Shown here: one piece after another, positions 33,193-42,283 of the stretch
Position numbering within the stretch: the first letter of the stretch is position 1
Layout of the letters: every line of letters starts with the position of its first letter
NCBI GenBank assembly: GCA_050309775.1
Contig: JBNRMV010000001.1
Span: 62,001 to 126,000, forward strand
Length of the DNA: 64,000 bases
Source: DTU072 sp050309775
GTDB lineage: Bacteria > Bacillota > Clostridia > Christensenellales > DTU072
Direction: 5' to 3'
Made by a program: the position numbers and the translations under genes
Notes under the pieces: generated by a model
Told to the model about the DNA's origin: nothing
Databases searched by the model: none
Seen by the model: the letters and a program-made list of their open reading frames with translations, nothing else

Positions 33193-34281
33193 TTAATTAC
33201 AACTACAAACTGAATAGACGGCAATAGCTTGACTGTTTCCGATTGTGCCCGCATGCTCTGTCGTTGTGGCGCTTATGGACACAGCCGAGCTTTTTATTTT
33301 CAGTACTGCGGCAATGTTCGCCGCCATTTTTGGGATATAAGCCGCAAGTTTTGGTTGTTGCGCCAAAATAACGCTGCTGATATTATTGATTTTTATATTT
33401 TTTTGATGCAAAATATCAGCAACTTTTTCTAAAAGCACAAGGGAGGACATGCCTTCATATTGTGCGTCGTTGTCGGGGAACAGGCAGCCGATATCTCTTT
33501 CTCCTGCCGCCGACAACAAGGCGTCCATAACCGAATGTACCAATACATCGCCGTCCGAATGCGCCGCCAATCCCTTGTGATAGGGAATGACAACGCCGCC
33601 CAGCGTCAGCGTCAAGCCATCTTCCAGACGGTGTAAATCGAAACCGTTGCCCACTCTTGCATTTATGCCCAACAAATCGTGGTCAAAAGTAATTTTTTTG
33701 TTGCTCTGCTCGCCCTCAATAACATGCGGCGCATAAAGTATTGCGAATACCTGACTGTCGTCCGTGAAAGTCTGCTCCCCAGTTTGCGCATATGCCTGAC
33801 AAAGTTTTTTGCGGTCAAAGCCCTGCGGAGTTTGCGCCAGGCAAAAATCTTTTCTGTCGGGAAAGCCCGTCAGTATTTCTCCGTCTGTTGAGCGTACGCT
33901 GTCGGGCAAGGGGATTACGGGGATTGCCGAGCCATATTCTTTCGTGTGTTTTATTACGGCTTTGACCAAATCCGAGGACACAAAGGCTCTTGCTCCGTCA
34001 TGAATAAGCACAATGTCAGCGCTAGAAAGCCGCAAGGCATTTTTTACTGATTGCGTGCGTGTGTCGCCGCCCTCTACAAAGGTCAGCCTGCTGTCAAAAG
34101 ACAACTGCGCTTTTATGTTTTCGTCGTCCGTGACAACAAAGATTTTGGTAATTTCCGCAATGCGAAGAAAGGTAACCGCCGTTCGGACAATCAACGGAGT
34201 GTCGCCCAACTCATAAAGCAGCTTGTTGGCGCTCATGCGGCGGCTTTTGCCGGCGGCAACAATTATGGCGTCAACGCTCAT
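33193..34281 (-). CDS. ispDF: bifunctional IspD/IspF of the MEP isoprenoid pathway
   Basis: One polypeptide carrying 2-C-methyl-D-erythritol 4-phosphate cytidylyltransferase (about 1-212: AIIVAAGKSRRM, IHDGARAFVS, TPQGFDR) and MECDP synthase (about 213-362: VGNGFDLHRLEDG, HSDGDVLVHSVMDALL with zinc ligands, GERDIGCLFPDND). Fusion makes the two non-consecutive steps of the pathway in one protein; IspE is not in the window. ATG at 34281 preferred (AGGTGA five bases upstream) over a GTG nine bases earlier. Overlaps the end of rqcP, so the two are coupled. Confidence 0.95.
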   Translation of the reverse strand: MSVDAIIVAAGKSRRMSANKLLYELGDTPLIVRTAVTFLRIAEITKIFVVTDDENIKAQLSFDSRLTFVEGGDTRTQSVKNALRLSSADIVLIHDGARAFVSSDLVKAVIKHTKEYGSAIPVIPLPDSVRSTDGEILTGFPDRKDFCLAQTPQGFDRKKLCQAYAQTGEQTFTDDSQVFAILYAPHVIEGEQSNKKITFDHDLLGINARVGNGFDLHRLEDGLTLTLGGVVIPYHKGLAAHSDGDVLVHSVMDALLSAAGERDIGCLFPDNDAQYEGMSSLVLLEKVADILHQKNIKINNISSVILAQQPKLAAYIPKMAANIAAVLKIKSSAVSISATTTEHAGTIGNSQAIAVYSVCSCN

Positions 34282-34531
34282 TCTCTTCACCTATGAGTTC
34301 AAAAAGCTCTGTTGAAGCGTTTTTTGGTACATTGCCGGTGGGTACGGCAAGCACTTTGAAAGTGTATTGCCTGTCGCCGAAGCGTACGGACACTATGTCG
34401 CCGACCTTAACTTCCTTTGACGGTTTGGCGTCTTTGCCGTTTATGCTGACTCTGTCAGCCGAGCAGGCCTCGTTGGCTACGGAGCGCCTTTTTATTATTC
34501 TTGCTACTTTCAGATATTTGTCCAATCTCAT
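34271..34531 (-). CDS. rqcP: S4-domain protein RqcP (YabO/Hsp15-like)
   Basis: 86 residues, an S4 RNA-binding domain from the start (MRLDKYLKVARIIKRRSVANEAC) with KVGDIVSVRFGDR. Family members bind obstructed 50S subunits and help RqcH add C-terminal alanine tails to stalled chains. No ribosome binding site precedes the ATG; an extended -10 box lies six bases away, so the message is probably leaderless. Confidence 0.9.
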   Translation of the reverse strand: MRLDKYLKVARIIKRRSVANEACSADRVSINGKDAKPSKEVKVGDIVSVRFGDRQYTFKVLAVPTGNVPKNASTELFELIGEENER

Positions 34532-34537
34532 GAATTC

Positions 34538-34546
34538 AGTTTACCA
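34538..34546 (-). promoter_or_regulatory. extended -10 promoter of rqcP, predicted leaderless
   Basis: Minus-strand TGG-TAAACT (hexamer 34538-34543). Exactly six bases separate it from the ATG at 34531. The -35 region is weak, as is usual with extended -10 promoters. Confidence 0.55.
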
Positions 34547-34678
34547 CAACCTCGACGATTTTTCCACAAAAAAAACCGCACAACCGCCTATTATTGTCGA
34601 AAAGTACAACGGTAATACTTTTTTTTGTTTGGTCAATAATATATTTTAATTATTTTATAGAAAAAAGGTAATTTTCAT

Positions 34679-34707
34679 TTGACTTACTTGACTTAGTGTA
34701 TTATAAT
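34679..34707 (+). promoter_or_regulatory. promoter of rpoBC
   Basis: TTGACT (34679-34684), 17-base spacer, TATAAT (34702-34707); predicted start about 34714, giving a leader of about 130 bases. Confidence 0.9.
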
Positions 34708-34713
34708 GCTAAA

Positions 34714-34843
34714 ATGTCTACTTATACGATATTTCTCTCCGACCCGATAATGCACAGTTCTCGGGGTAGGGGATTAATGCCGTTAAAAAGGGTAGACACA
34801 AACGCAATTTTATTTTAGATTATATTTCAAAAGGAGCAAACGC
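34714..34843 (+). promoter_or_regulatory. structured 5' leader of rpoB
   Basis: TGTCTAC (34715-34721) at the predicted 5' end pairs with GTAGACA (34792-34798), extendable by two G-U pairs. Inside, CCCGA (34743-34747) pairs with TCGGG (34761-34765). The remainder to the start codon is AT-rich with AAAAGGAG. No T tract follows the outer stem, so it is not a simple terminator. Confidence 0.5.
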
Positions 34844-37800
34844 ATGTCCCAAAAAATTCACAAGATTAAGTGCGGCAAGACCGAAAGATGGAGTTTCAGC
34901 CAAATTAAACCCATTCTCGAGATGCCGTACCTTATTGAGGTCCAAAAAAATTCCTATGAGAAGTTCGTAAATGAAGGGATTCGGGAAGTCTTTGACGACT
35001 TTTCGCCAATCGCCGATTACAGCGGCAAAATGGAGCTTGAATTCCTTGAACATTCACTTGAAGGGGACTGTAAGTACTCAGTAAAAGAGTGCAAGGACAG
35101 GGATATTACCTTTACATCGCCGCTGAAAGTAAAAGTAAGACTGACTATCAAAGAGACCGGCGAGATGAAGGAACAAACTGTTTTCATGGGCGATTTCCCC
35201 AGAATGACAGAAAAGGGTACATTCATTATCAACGGCGCAGAAAGAGTCGTCGTTTCGCAGCTTGTCAGAAGCCCCGGCGTTTACACCAAGGGCGACACCG
35301 ACAAGAACGGCATAATGAGATACGACACCACGGTCATTCCGAACAGAGGCGCATGGCTGGAGTTTGAACAAGACTACAACAATGTTCTGTCCGTCAGAGT
35401 TGACAGAAACAGGAAAATAACGGCTACCATACTTTTGAGAGCGTTGGGATACGGCACCGATGAGGAACTTATCGAGCTTTTCGGCGAGGACGAAATGATA
35501 ATTGTCACCGCTCAAAAAGACGGCGAAATAAATTCCTCCGAGGCGGCAAAAATTGAGGTTTACAGAAAACTTAAACCCGGCGAAGTACCCACCGCAAACG
35601 GCGTAGATGTTTTGCTCAGCAACATTTTCTTTGATGCCAGAAGGTATGACCTTTCCAGAGTGGGCAGATACAAGTTCAACAAAAAGCTGTCCATAGCCGA
35701 AAGAATAGAAAAGCAGATTCTGTCCAGAGATGTAGTGCTGGACGGCGAAATTCTTGCCGAAAAAGGCGAGGAAGTCTCCAAAGAAAAAGCCAAAGAAATT
35801 CAGGACAGCGGCATAAATGTCGTATACATTGTTGCTCCCGAGGACAGGGAATACAAAGTTATCGGCAACAACACCGTTGACCTTGCCAAGTATGTAGACT
35901 GCAACCCCAAAGAATTGGGTATTCTTGAAAATGTCTATTACCCTGCGCTGAAACCGTTGCTTGAAACCTACGGTGATGACATGGAAGGGCTGAAGGCCGC
36001 CATAAGAGAAAATGTCGATAATTTGGTGCTGAAACATATCTCGATTGACGACATCGTAGCCTCAGTTTCGTATAACCTAGGCATGAAATACGGCTTTACG
36101 CAGGTGGACAACATTGACCACCTTTCAAACAGAAGAGTGCGTTCCGTCGGCGAACTTTTGCAGAACCAGTTCAGAATAGGAATAGCCAGACTTGAAAGAG
36201 TTGTAAGAGAGAGAATGAGCATTGCTCAAGAGCCCTCCGAGATTACTCCGCAGTCGCTCATAAATATCAGACCGGTTTCCAGCGCCATAAGAGAGTTCTT
36301 TGGCAGCTCCCAACTTTCGCAATTTATGGACCAGCCCAACCCGATAGCAGAGCTTACGCACAAAAGAAAGCTGTCGGCCCTTGGACCGGGCGGACTAAAC
36401 AGAGAGAGAGCCGGCTTTGAAGTTCGTGACGTTCACCACTCGCATTATGGCAGAATGTGCCCGATTGAAACACCTGAAGGACAAAATATCGGACTTATTA
36501 CTTCGCTCAGCACATATGCAAAAATAAACGAATACGGCTTCATAGAGGCACCGTACCGTCTTGTCAACAAAAAAACCGGCGTGGTTACCGACAAGGTGGA
36601 GTACCTCACAGCCGACGAAGAAGACAAATATATCATAGCGCAAGCCAACGAGCCGCTTAACGAAGAGGGCAAATTCATAAATGACCGCGTAACCTGCCGT
36701 TATCGCGACTTCATAAAAGAATACCCTGCGGCAAGCGTTGACTACATGGACGTTGACCCGAAAGAACTTGTTTCGGTAGCCACCAGCTTGATACCTTTCT
36801 TAGAGAACGACGACGCCAACAGAGCGTTGATGGGCTCCAACATGCAAAGACAGGCAGTGCCTTTGCTTTGCCCCGAAGCGCCGATTATCGGCACGGGCAT
36901 GGAGCATAAAGTTGCTTATGACTCCGGAGTTTGCGTAATAGCTAAGAACAGCGGCATCGTAGTAAGAGCCGTTGCCGACGAAATAGTGATTAAGAGCGAC
37001 GACGGCGAACTGCAAAGCTATCCGCTGCAAAAATTTGTGCGCTCCAACCAAGGCACTTGCATAAACCAAAAACCCACGGTCCACAAGGGACAAAGGGTGG
37101 AAAAAGGCGAAATCATAGCCGACGGTCCGTCTATTGACAACGGAGAGCTGGCGCTTGGCAGAAACATTCTCATAGGCTTTATGACCTGGGAAGGTTACAA
37201 TTATGAGGACGCTATCCTAATCAGTGAAGACCTGGTTAAGCACGATGTGTTCACCTCCATTCATATCGAAGAGTACGAACTGGAAGCGCGCGACACAAAA
37301 CTTGGAGAAGAACAAATAACAAGAGATATCCCCAATGTCAGTGAAGACTTGCTGAAGTATCTTGACGAGGACGGCATAGTAATGGTCGGCGCGGAAGTGC
37401 GTTCGGGAGATTATCTTGTCGGCAAGGTCACCCCGAAAGGCGAAACCGAGTTGACCCCGGAAGAAAGACTGCTTAGGGCTATTTTCGGCGAAAAGGCCAG
37501 AGAAGTAAGAGATGTCTCCTTGAAAGTACCCCACGGAGAGGGCGGCACGGTTGTCGATGTCAAAGTCTTTACCAGAGAGAACAAAGACGAACTTGAACCG
37601 GGCGTCAATAAACTTGTCAGAGTATATATTGCCCAGAAGAGAAAGATTTCTGTCGGCGACAAAATGGCCGGTCGACATGGCAACAAGGGCGTTATATCAA
37701 GAGTGTTGCCGAGAGAGGATATGCCTTTCCTTGCGGACGGCACACCCCTTCAGATAGTGCTGAACCCCCTTGGCGTGCCTTCGCGTATGAATATCGGTCA

Positions 37801-38680
37801 GGTGCTGGAAGTGCATCTTGGCTTGGTAGCAAAACTTATCGGCATAAAGATAGCCACACCGGTTTTTGACGGCGCGTCAGAGAACGACATAAAAGAAATG
37901 TTTGAGCAAAACAACTTGCCACTTGACGGCAAGGTACAACTCTATGACGGCAGAACGGGAGAGCCGTTTGAAAACAAGGTTACCGTCGGATATATGTATA
38001 TGCTGAAGTTGGTTCACCTTGTTGACGACAAGATACATGCGCGCAGCGTGGGTCCGTATTCGCTTGTTACCCAACAGCCTTTGGGCGGCAAGGCGCAATT
38101 CGGCGGACAGCGCTTCGGAGAAATGGAAGTTTGGGCATTGTACGCTTACGGCGCCTCAAACATTCTGCAAGAAATCCTCACCGTCAAGTCCGACGATGTC
38201 ATGGGTAGACAAAAAGTCTTTGATTCCATCATAAAATCCTCTTTGACGACCGAGCCGGGCATTCCAGAATCCTTTAAGGTGCTGATGAAAGAAATGCAGA
38301 GCCTTGGTTTGGATATGAGATTGCTCACCGAAAGTCAAGAAGTGATGAAACTGCCTGAAGTCTATGACGACGAGAGAGATTATGAGCCGGCGCACTCCAC
38401 GAGAGAACCTGAAAAAGAGATTTCGCTTGACCACCTTGACTTTGGCAATATGTTTGGCAAAGAAAAGGATTCGCTATTCGAGGACGACGACGACCTCATA
38501 GTAGAGGGCGGACTTTTTGAAGAAACCAGCTTTGCCAGCTTGTTTGACATTGAACCATTGGACGAGCAGAGCAGCGACAGCGTAAAACCCGGCGGATTGG
38601 ACAGCGCAAACGATATCTTCAATTTTGATGATGCCGAAGCAATACTACAAAGCGAATTCGACGATGACGAACAGATATAG
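34844..38680 (+). CDS. rpoB: DNA-directed RNA polymerase beta subunit
   Basis: 1278 residues with all beta-subunit landmarks: rifampicin-pocket region SSQLSQFMDQPNP and HKRKLSALGPGGL (about 485-510), GDKMAGRHGNKGV (about 940) and the C-terminal clamp region GGKAQFGGQRFGEMEVWAL. The last roughly 90 residues are an Asp/Glu-rich, phenylalanine-spaced tail (DHLDFGNMFG, FEDDDDLIVEGG, FNFDDAEAI) that extends beyond the usual end of the protein. Overall longer than typical Bacillota RpoB. Confidence 0.98.
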   Translation: MSQKIHKIKCGKTERWSFSQIKPILEMPYLIEVQKNSYEKFVNEGIREVFDDFSPIADYSGKMELEFLEHSLEGDCKYSVKECKDRDITFTSPLKVKVRLTIKETGEMKEQTVFMGDFPRMTEKGTFIINGAERVVVSQLVRSPGVYTKGDTDKNGIMRYDTTVIPNRGAWLEFEQDYNNVLSVRVDRNRKITATILLRALGYGTDEELIELFGEDEMIIVTAQKDGEINSSEAAKIEVYRKLKPGEVPTANGVDVLLSNIFFDARRYDLSRVGRYKFNKKLSIAERIEKQILSRDVVLDGEILAEKGEEVSKEKAKEIQDSGINVVYIVAPEDREYKVIGNNTVDLAKYVDCNPKELGILENVYYPALKPLLETYGDDMEGLKAAIRENVDNLVLKHISIDDIVASVSYNLGMKYGFTQVDNIDHLSNRRVRSVGELLQNQFRIGIARLERVVRERMSIAQEPSEITPQSLINIRPVSSAIREFFGSSQLSQFMDQPNPIAELTHKRKLSALGPGGLNRERAGFEVRDVHHSHYGRMCPIETPEGQNIGLITSLSTYAKINEYGFIEAPYRLVNKKTGVVTDKVEYLTADEEDKYIIAQANEPLNEEGKFINDRVTCRYRDFIKEYPAASVDYMDVDPKELVSVATSLIPFLENDDANRALMGSNMQRQAVPLLCPEAPIIGTGMEHKVAYDSGVCVIAKNSGIVVRAVADEIVIKSDDGELQSYPLQKFVRSNQGTCINQKPTVHKGQRVEKGEIIADGPSIDNGELALGRNILIGFMTWEGYNYEDAILISEDLVKHDVFTSIHIEEYELEARDTKLGEEQITRDIPNVSEDLLKYLDEDGIVMVGAEVRSGDYLVGKVTPKGETELTPEERLLRAIFGEKAREVRDVSLKVPHGEGGTVVDVKVFTRENKDELEPGVNKLVRVYIAQKRKISVGDKMAGRHGNKGVISRVLPREDMPFLADGTPLQIVLNPLGVPSRMNIGQVLEVHLGLVAKLIGIKIATPVFDGASENDIKEMFEQNNLPLDGKVQLYDGRTGEPFENKVTVGYMYMLKLVHLVDDKIHARSVGPYSLVTQQPLGGKAQFGGQRFGEMEVWALYAYGASNILQEILTVKSDDVMGRQKVFDSIIKSSLTTEPGIPESFKVLMKEMQSLGLDMRLLTESQEVMKLPEVYDDERDYEPAHSTREPEKEISLDHLDFGNMFGKEKDSLFEDDDDLIVEGGLFEETSFASLFDIEPLDEQSSDSVKPGGLDSANDIFNFDDAEAILQSEFDDDEQI

Positions 38681-38689
38681 AGGTGACAG

Positions 38690-41600
38690 ATGATAGAAAA
38701 TAATAATTTTGAATCAATACAAATAGGTATTGCGTCTCCCGAAAAAATTAGGGAGTGGTCACACGGGGAAGTAACGAAGCCCGAAACCATAAATTACAGA
38801 ACACAAAAACCCGAAAGAGACGGACTTTTCTGTGAAAAAATATTTGGGCCGACACGGGACTATGAATGCCATTGCGGCAAATACAAAAGAATACGGTACA
38901 GAGGCGTCATCTGCGATAAATGCGGCGTCGAAGTAACAAAAGCAAAGGTCAGAAGAGAGCGTATGGGACACATAGAGCTTGCTGCGCCTGTATCGCATAT
39001 CTGGTATTTCCGCGGAGTGCCGTCAAGAATAAGCACTATTTTGAACATGAGCCCCAAGCATGTGGAGCAGGTCATATATTTTGCATCTTTTGTCATCATC
39101 GACCCCAAAGAAACCGAGTTCTACGCAAAGCAAGTAATCAGAGATGAGGAGTACCGCGAGGCAGTAGAAAAATACGGTGCCGACGGTTTTGTGGCAGGCA
39201 TGGGCGCAGAGGCGCTTAAAAGATTGCTGCGCGACATAGACCTTGACGCCGAAGCCGAAGAAATGAAAGAAGTCATAGCCACTTCACAAAGTCTGAAAAG
39301 GGCAAGAGCCGCCAAAAGACTGGAGATTATCGAGGCTTTCAGAAAGAGCGGCAACAAACCTGAATGGATGATTATGGATGTCATTCCCGTGCTTCCTCCA
39401 GAGTTGCGCCCGATGGTGCAGCTTGACGGCGGCAGATTCGCCACCAGCGACCTGAATGACCTTTATAGAAGAGTTATCAACAGAAACAACAGACTTAAGA
39501 AGATGATAGAATCGGGCGCTCCCGACATCGTCATTCGCAACGAGAAAAGAATGTTGCAAGAAGCCGTTGACGCACTTATTGACAACGGCAGACACGGCAA
39601 AGCCGTCACCGGTCCGGGAAACAGAAATCTGAAGTCATTGTCAGATATGCTCAGAGGCAAACAAGGCCGCTTCAGACAAAACCTGCTTGGAAAGCGTGTT
39701 GACTATTCCGGCCGTTCAGTTATCGTTGTCGGACCCGAATTAAAAATTTATCAATGCGGACTGCCGAAAGAAATGGCGCTGGAATTGTTCAAACCGTTTG
39801 TATTCAGAAAACTTGTAGATTTGGGCATTTCTCACAACATAAAGAGCGCAAAGAGAACGGTAGAAAGACAAAAACCGCAGGTTTGGGATATTCTTGAAGA
39901 AGTCATAAAAGACCACCCGGTGTTGCTCAATAGAGCGCCGACGCTGCACAGACTGGGCATACAGGCTTTTGAGCCGGTGTTGGTTGAGGGTCGCGCCATA
40001 AAATTGCATCCGTTGGTTTGCCCGGCATTTAACGCTGACTTTGACGGCGACCAAATGGCGGTGCATGTACCTCTTTCCATTGAGGCGCAGACCGAGGCAA
40101 GAATTCTGATGCTGGCCAGCAACAACATTTTGCGGCTTTCAGACGGCAAACCCATTGTCAGCCCGACTCAGGATATGATTATCGGCGCCTATTATCTGAC
40201 GCAGGACAAACCCGGCGCAAAGGGCGAGGGCAGATGGTTTATGAACGCCGACGAAGCAAAAATGGCTTATCAGGTCGGAGACATAGAGCTTCAAGCAAAA
40301 ATAAAAGTAAGAGTGCGCAAAGAAATTGACGGCAAGATGTACCAAAAAATACTGGAAACCACCGTCGGCAAGATTATTTTCAACGAGGCGATTCCGCAGG
40401 ATTTGGGGCTGACTCCGAGGAATACCCCCGAAGAAATGTTGGATTATGAAGTAGACTATTTGGTCAGCAAAAAGCAGCTGTCACAGATTGTAGAAAACTG
40501 CTTCAAATTGAAAGGCGCAACAGAAGTAAGCAAGGTGCTTGACAGAATAAAAGAGTTGGGCTTCAAATATTCGACTATCGGAGCTATTACGACCAGCATA
40601 TTTGACATGCAGATTCCCGGCTCCAAGAAAGAAATCCTCAAAAAGGCCGAAGAAGATGTCATTCGCATAGAAAAGAACTTTAAGAGAGGTCTTATAACCG
40701 AGGAAGAGAGATATGCCGAGGTTGTGGATATCTGGAAAAAGGCAACCGACGATGTTGAAAGAGACCTTGAGGCAAACTTTAAGAATTTCGACAAAATGAA
40801 CCCCATATGGATGATGGCGCACTCCGGCGCGCGCGGAAGCATGCAACAAATAAAACAGCTTTCCGGTATGCGCGGACTGATGAATGACCCTACAGGAAAG
40901 GTTATCGAAATTCCCGTTAAATCTTCCTTCCGCGAAGGGCTGTCGGTTTTGGAATACTTCATATCTTCCCACGGCGCCAGAAAAGGCGGAGCCGATACGG
41001 CGCTCAAGACGGCTGACTCAGGCTATCTGACCAGAAGACTTGTCGATGTGGCGCAGGATGTCATTGTCAGAGAAGAAGATTGCGGAGACAAGAAAGGCTT
41101 TGTCATAAAGAATCTGTACGACATAAACGGCAGACTTGTCGAAGACATAAAAGAAAGAATTATTGGCAGGTTTACCATAGACGCTATCATTAACCCCAAG
41201 ACAAAAGAGGTTATTGTAGAGGCGGATTCTTTGATTACCGAGGACCAGGCCAATGCCATTCAAAAGGCCGGCATAGAAGAAATAAGAATTAGGAATGTGC
41301 TTTCCTGCAAAACTAAGGTTGGTATCTGCTCCAAGTGTTACGGCGCCAATATGTCCTCCAGCAATATCGTCAAACTTGGCGAGGCTGTGGGCATCATAGC
41401 CGCTCAATCCATCGGCGAGCCTGGCACGCAGTTGACCATGAGAACTTTCCATACAGGCGGCGTTGCATCAGTAGCCGACATTACGCAAGGTCTTCCCAGA
41501 GTTGTAGAACTTTTTGAAGCCAGAAACCCCAAGGGCGAAGCAACGGTTGCCGACATAAAAGGCGAGGTCAGCATAAGAGAGGAAAAAGGACAAAGAATAG

Positions 41601-42271
41601 TTACCGTCCAAAACAAAGACAACCAGTTTGAATACAAAATTCCTTTCGGCGTCAAACTTACCGTCAAGGACGGCGACATAATCGAGGCAGGTGAACAGTT
41701 GTTTGCAGGCTCTGTCAATCCGCAGGATATATTGAGAACAAAAGGCTATATCGGCGTGCAGGAATTGATGATAAGAGAAGTGCAGTCGGCATACCGCTCA
41801 AACGGCGTTCACATCAACGACAAGCATATTGAAGTTATCGTGCGCCAGATGTTGCGCAATGTAAGAGTCAACAACCCCAATGACACCGACTTGCTTATGA
41901 ATGAACTTATTGACAGAAACAGACTGGACGAAGCAAACGAAAAGGTGCTGGAACAAGGCGGAATGCCGGCGACTGCCACCCGTGTGCTGTTGGGCATAAC
42001 CAAAGCGTCTTTGGCTACCGAGTCTTTCCTTTCTGCGGCATCTTTCCAAGAGACGGCAAGAGTGCTTACAGATGCAGCCATAAAAAGCAAGGTAGACAAA
42101 TTGACGGGACTGAAAGAAAATGTCATCATAGGCAAACTCATTCCGGCAGGTACGGGCATGAAACAATACAGAAATGTTTCGCTTGAATTCACCGGCGAGA
42201 GAACACCGCCGAGAGAAACTATGCTGGCTCATGAAGAAATAGACTATGACAAGGTGGCAGAGTTAGAATAG
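38690..42271 (+). CDS. rpoC: DNA-directed RNA polymerase beta' subunit
   Basis: 1193 residues. Zinc finger 1 CHCGKYK...CDKCG (about 62-83), catalytic NADFDGDQMAVH (about 447-458) with the three Mg-binding aspartates, bridge helix/trigger loop region GARGSMQQIKQLSGMRGLM (about 711), and zinc site 2 CKTKVGICSKCYG (about 872). Starts nine bases after rpoB with GAGGTGAC as ribosome site. Confidence 0.99.
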   Translation: MIENNNFESIQIGIASPEKIREWSHGEVTKPETINYRTQKPERDGLFCEKIFGPTRDYECHCGKYKRIRYRGVICDKCGVEVTKAKVRRERMGHIELAAPVSHIWYFRGVPSRISTILNMSPKHVEQVIYFASFVIIDPKETEFYAKQVIRDEEYREAVEKYGADGFVAGMGAEALKRLLRDIDLDAEAEEMKEVIATSQSLKRARAAKRLEIIEAFRKSGNKPEWMIMDVIPVLPPELRPMVQLDGGRFATSDLNDLYRRVINRNNRLKKMIESGAPDIVIRNEKRMLQEAVDALIDNGRHGKAVTGPGNRNLKSLSDMLRGKQGRFRQNLLGKRVDYSGRSVIVVGPELKIYQCGLPKEMALELFKPFVFRKLVDLGISHNIKSAKRTVERQKPQVWDILEEVIKDHPVLLNRAPTLHRLGIQAFEPVLVEGRAIKLHPLVCPAFNADFDGDQMAVHVPLSIEAQTEARILMLASNNILRLSDGKPIVSPTQDMIIGAYYLTQDKPGAKGEGRWFMNADEAKMAYQVGDIELQAKIKVRVRKEIDGKMYQKILETTVGKIIFNEAIPQDLGLTPRNTPEEMLDYEVDYLVSKKQLSQIVENCFKLKGATEVSKVLDRIKELGFKYSTIGAITTSIFDMQIPGSKKEILKKAEEDVIRIEKNFKRGLITEEERYAEVVDIWKKATDDVERDLEANFKNFDKMNPIWMMAHSGARGSMQQIKQLSGMRGLMNDPTGKVIEIPVKSSFREGLSVLEYFISSHGARKGGADTALKTADSGYLTRRLVDVAQDVIVREEDCGDKKGFVIKNLYDINGRLVEDIKERIIGRFTIDAIINPKTKEVIVEADSLITEDQANAIQKAGIEEIRIRNVLSCKTKVGICSKCYGANMSSSNIVKLGEAVGIIAAQSIGEPGTQLTMRTFHTGGVASVADITQGLPRVVELFEARNPKGEATVADIKGEVSIREEKGQRIVTVQNKDNQFEYKIPFGVKLTVKDGDIIEAGEQLFAGSVNPQDILRTKGYIGVQELMIREVQSAYRSNGVHINDKHIEVIVRQMLRNVRVNNPNDTDLLMNELIDRNRLDEANEKVLEQGGMPATATRVLLGITKASLATESFLSAASFQETARVLTDAAIKSKVDKLTGLKENVIIGKLIPAGTGMKQYRNVSLEFTGERTPPRETMLAHEEIDYDKVAELE

Positions 42272-42283
42272 AAGGAGAAACTG

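Noticed and set aside
33193..34281. ispD and ispF as two genes joined by a frameshift or assembly error
   Set aside because: The frame is continuous, both domains are complete with normal motifs, and natural IspDF fusions are known.
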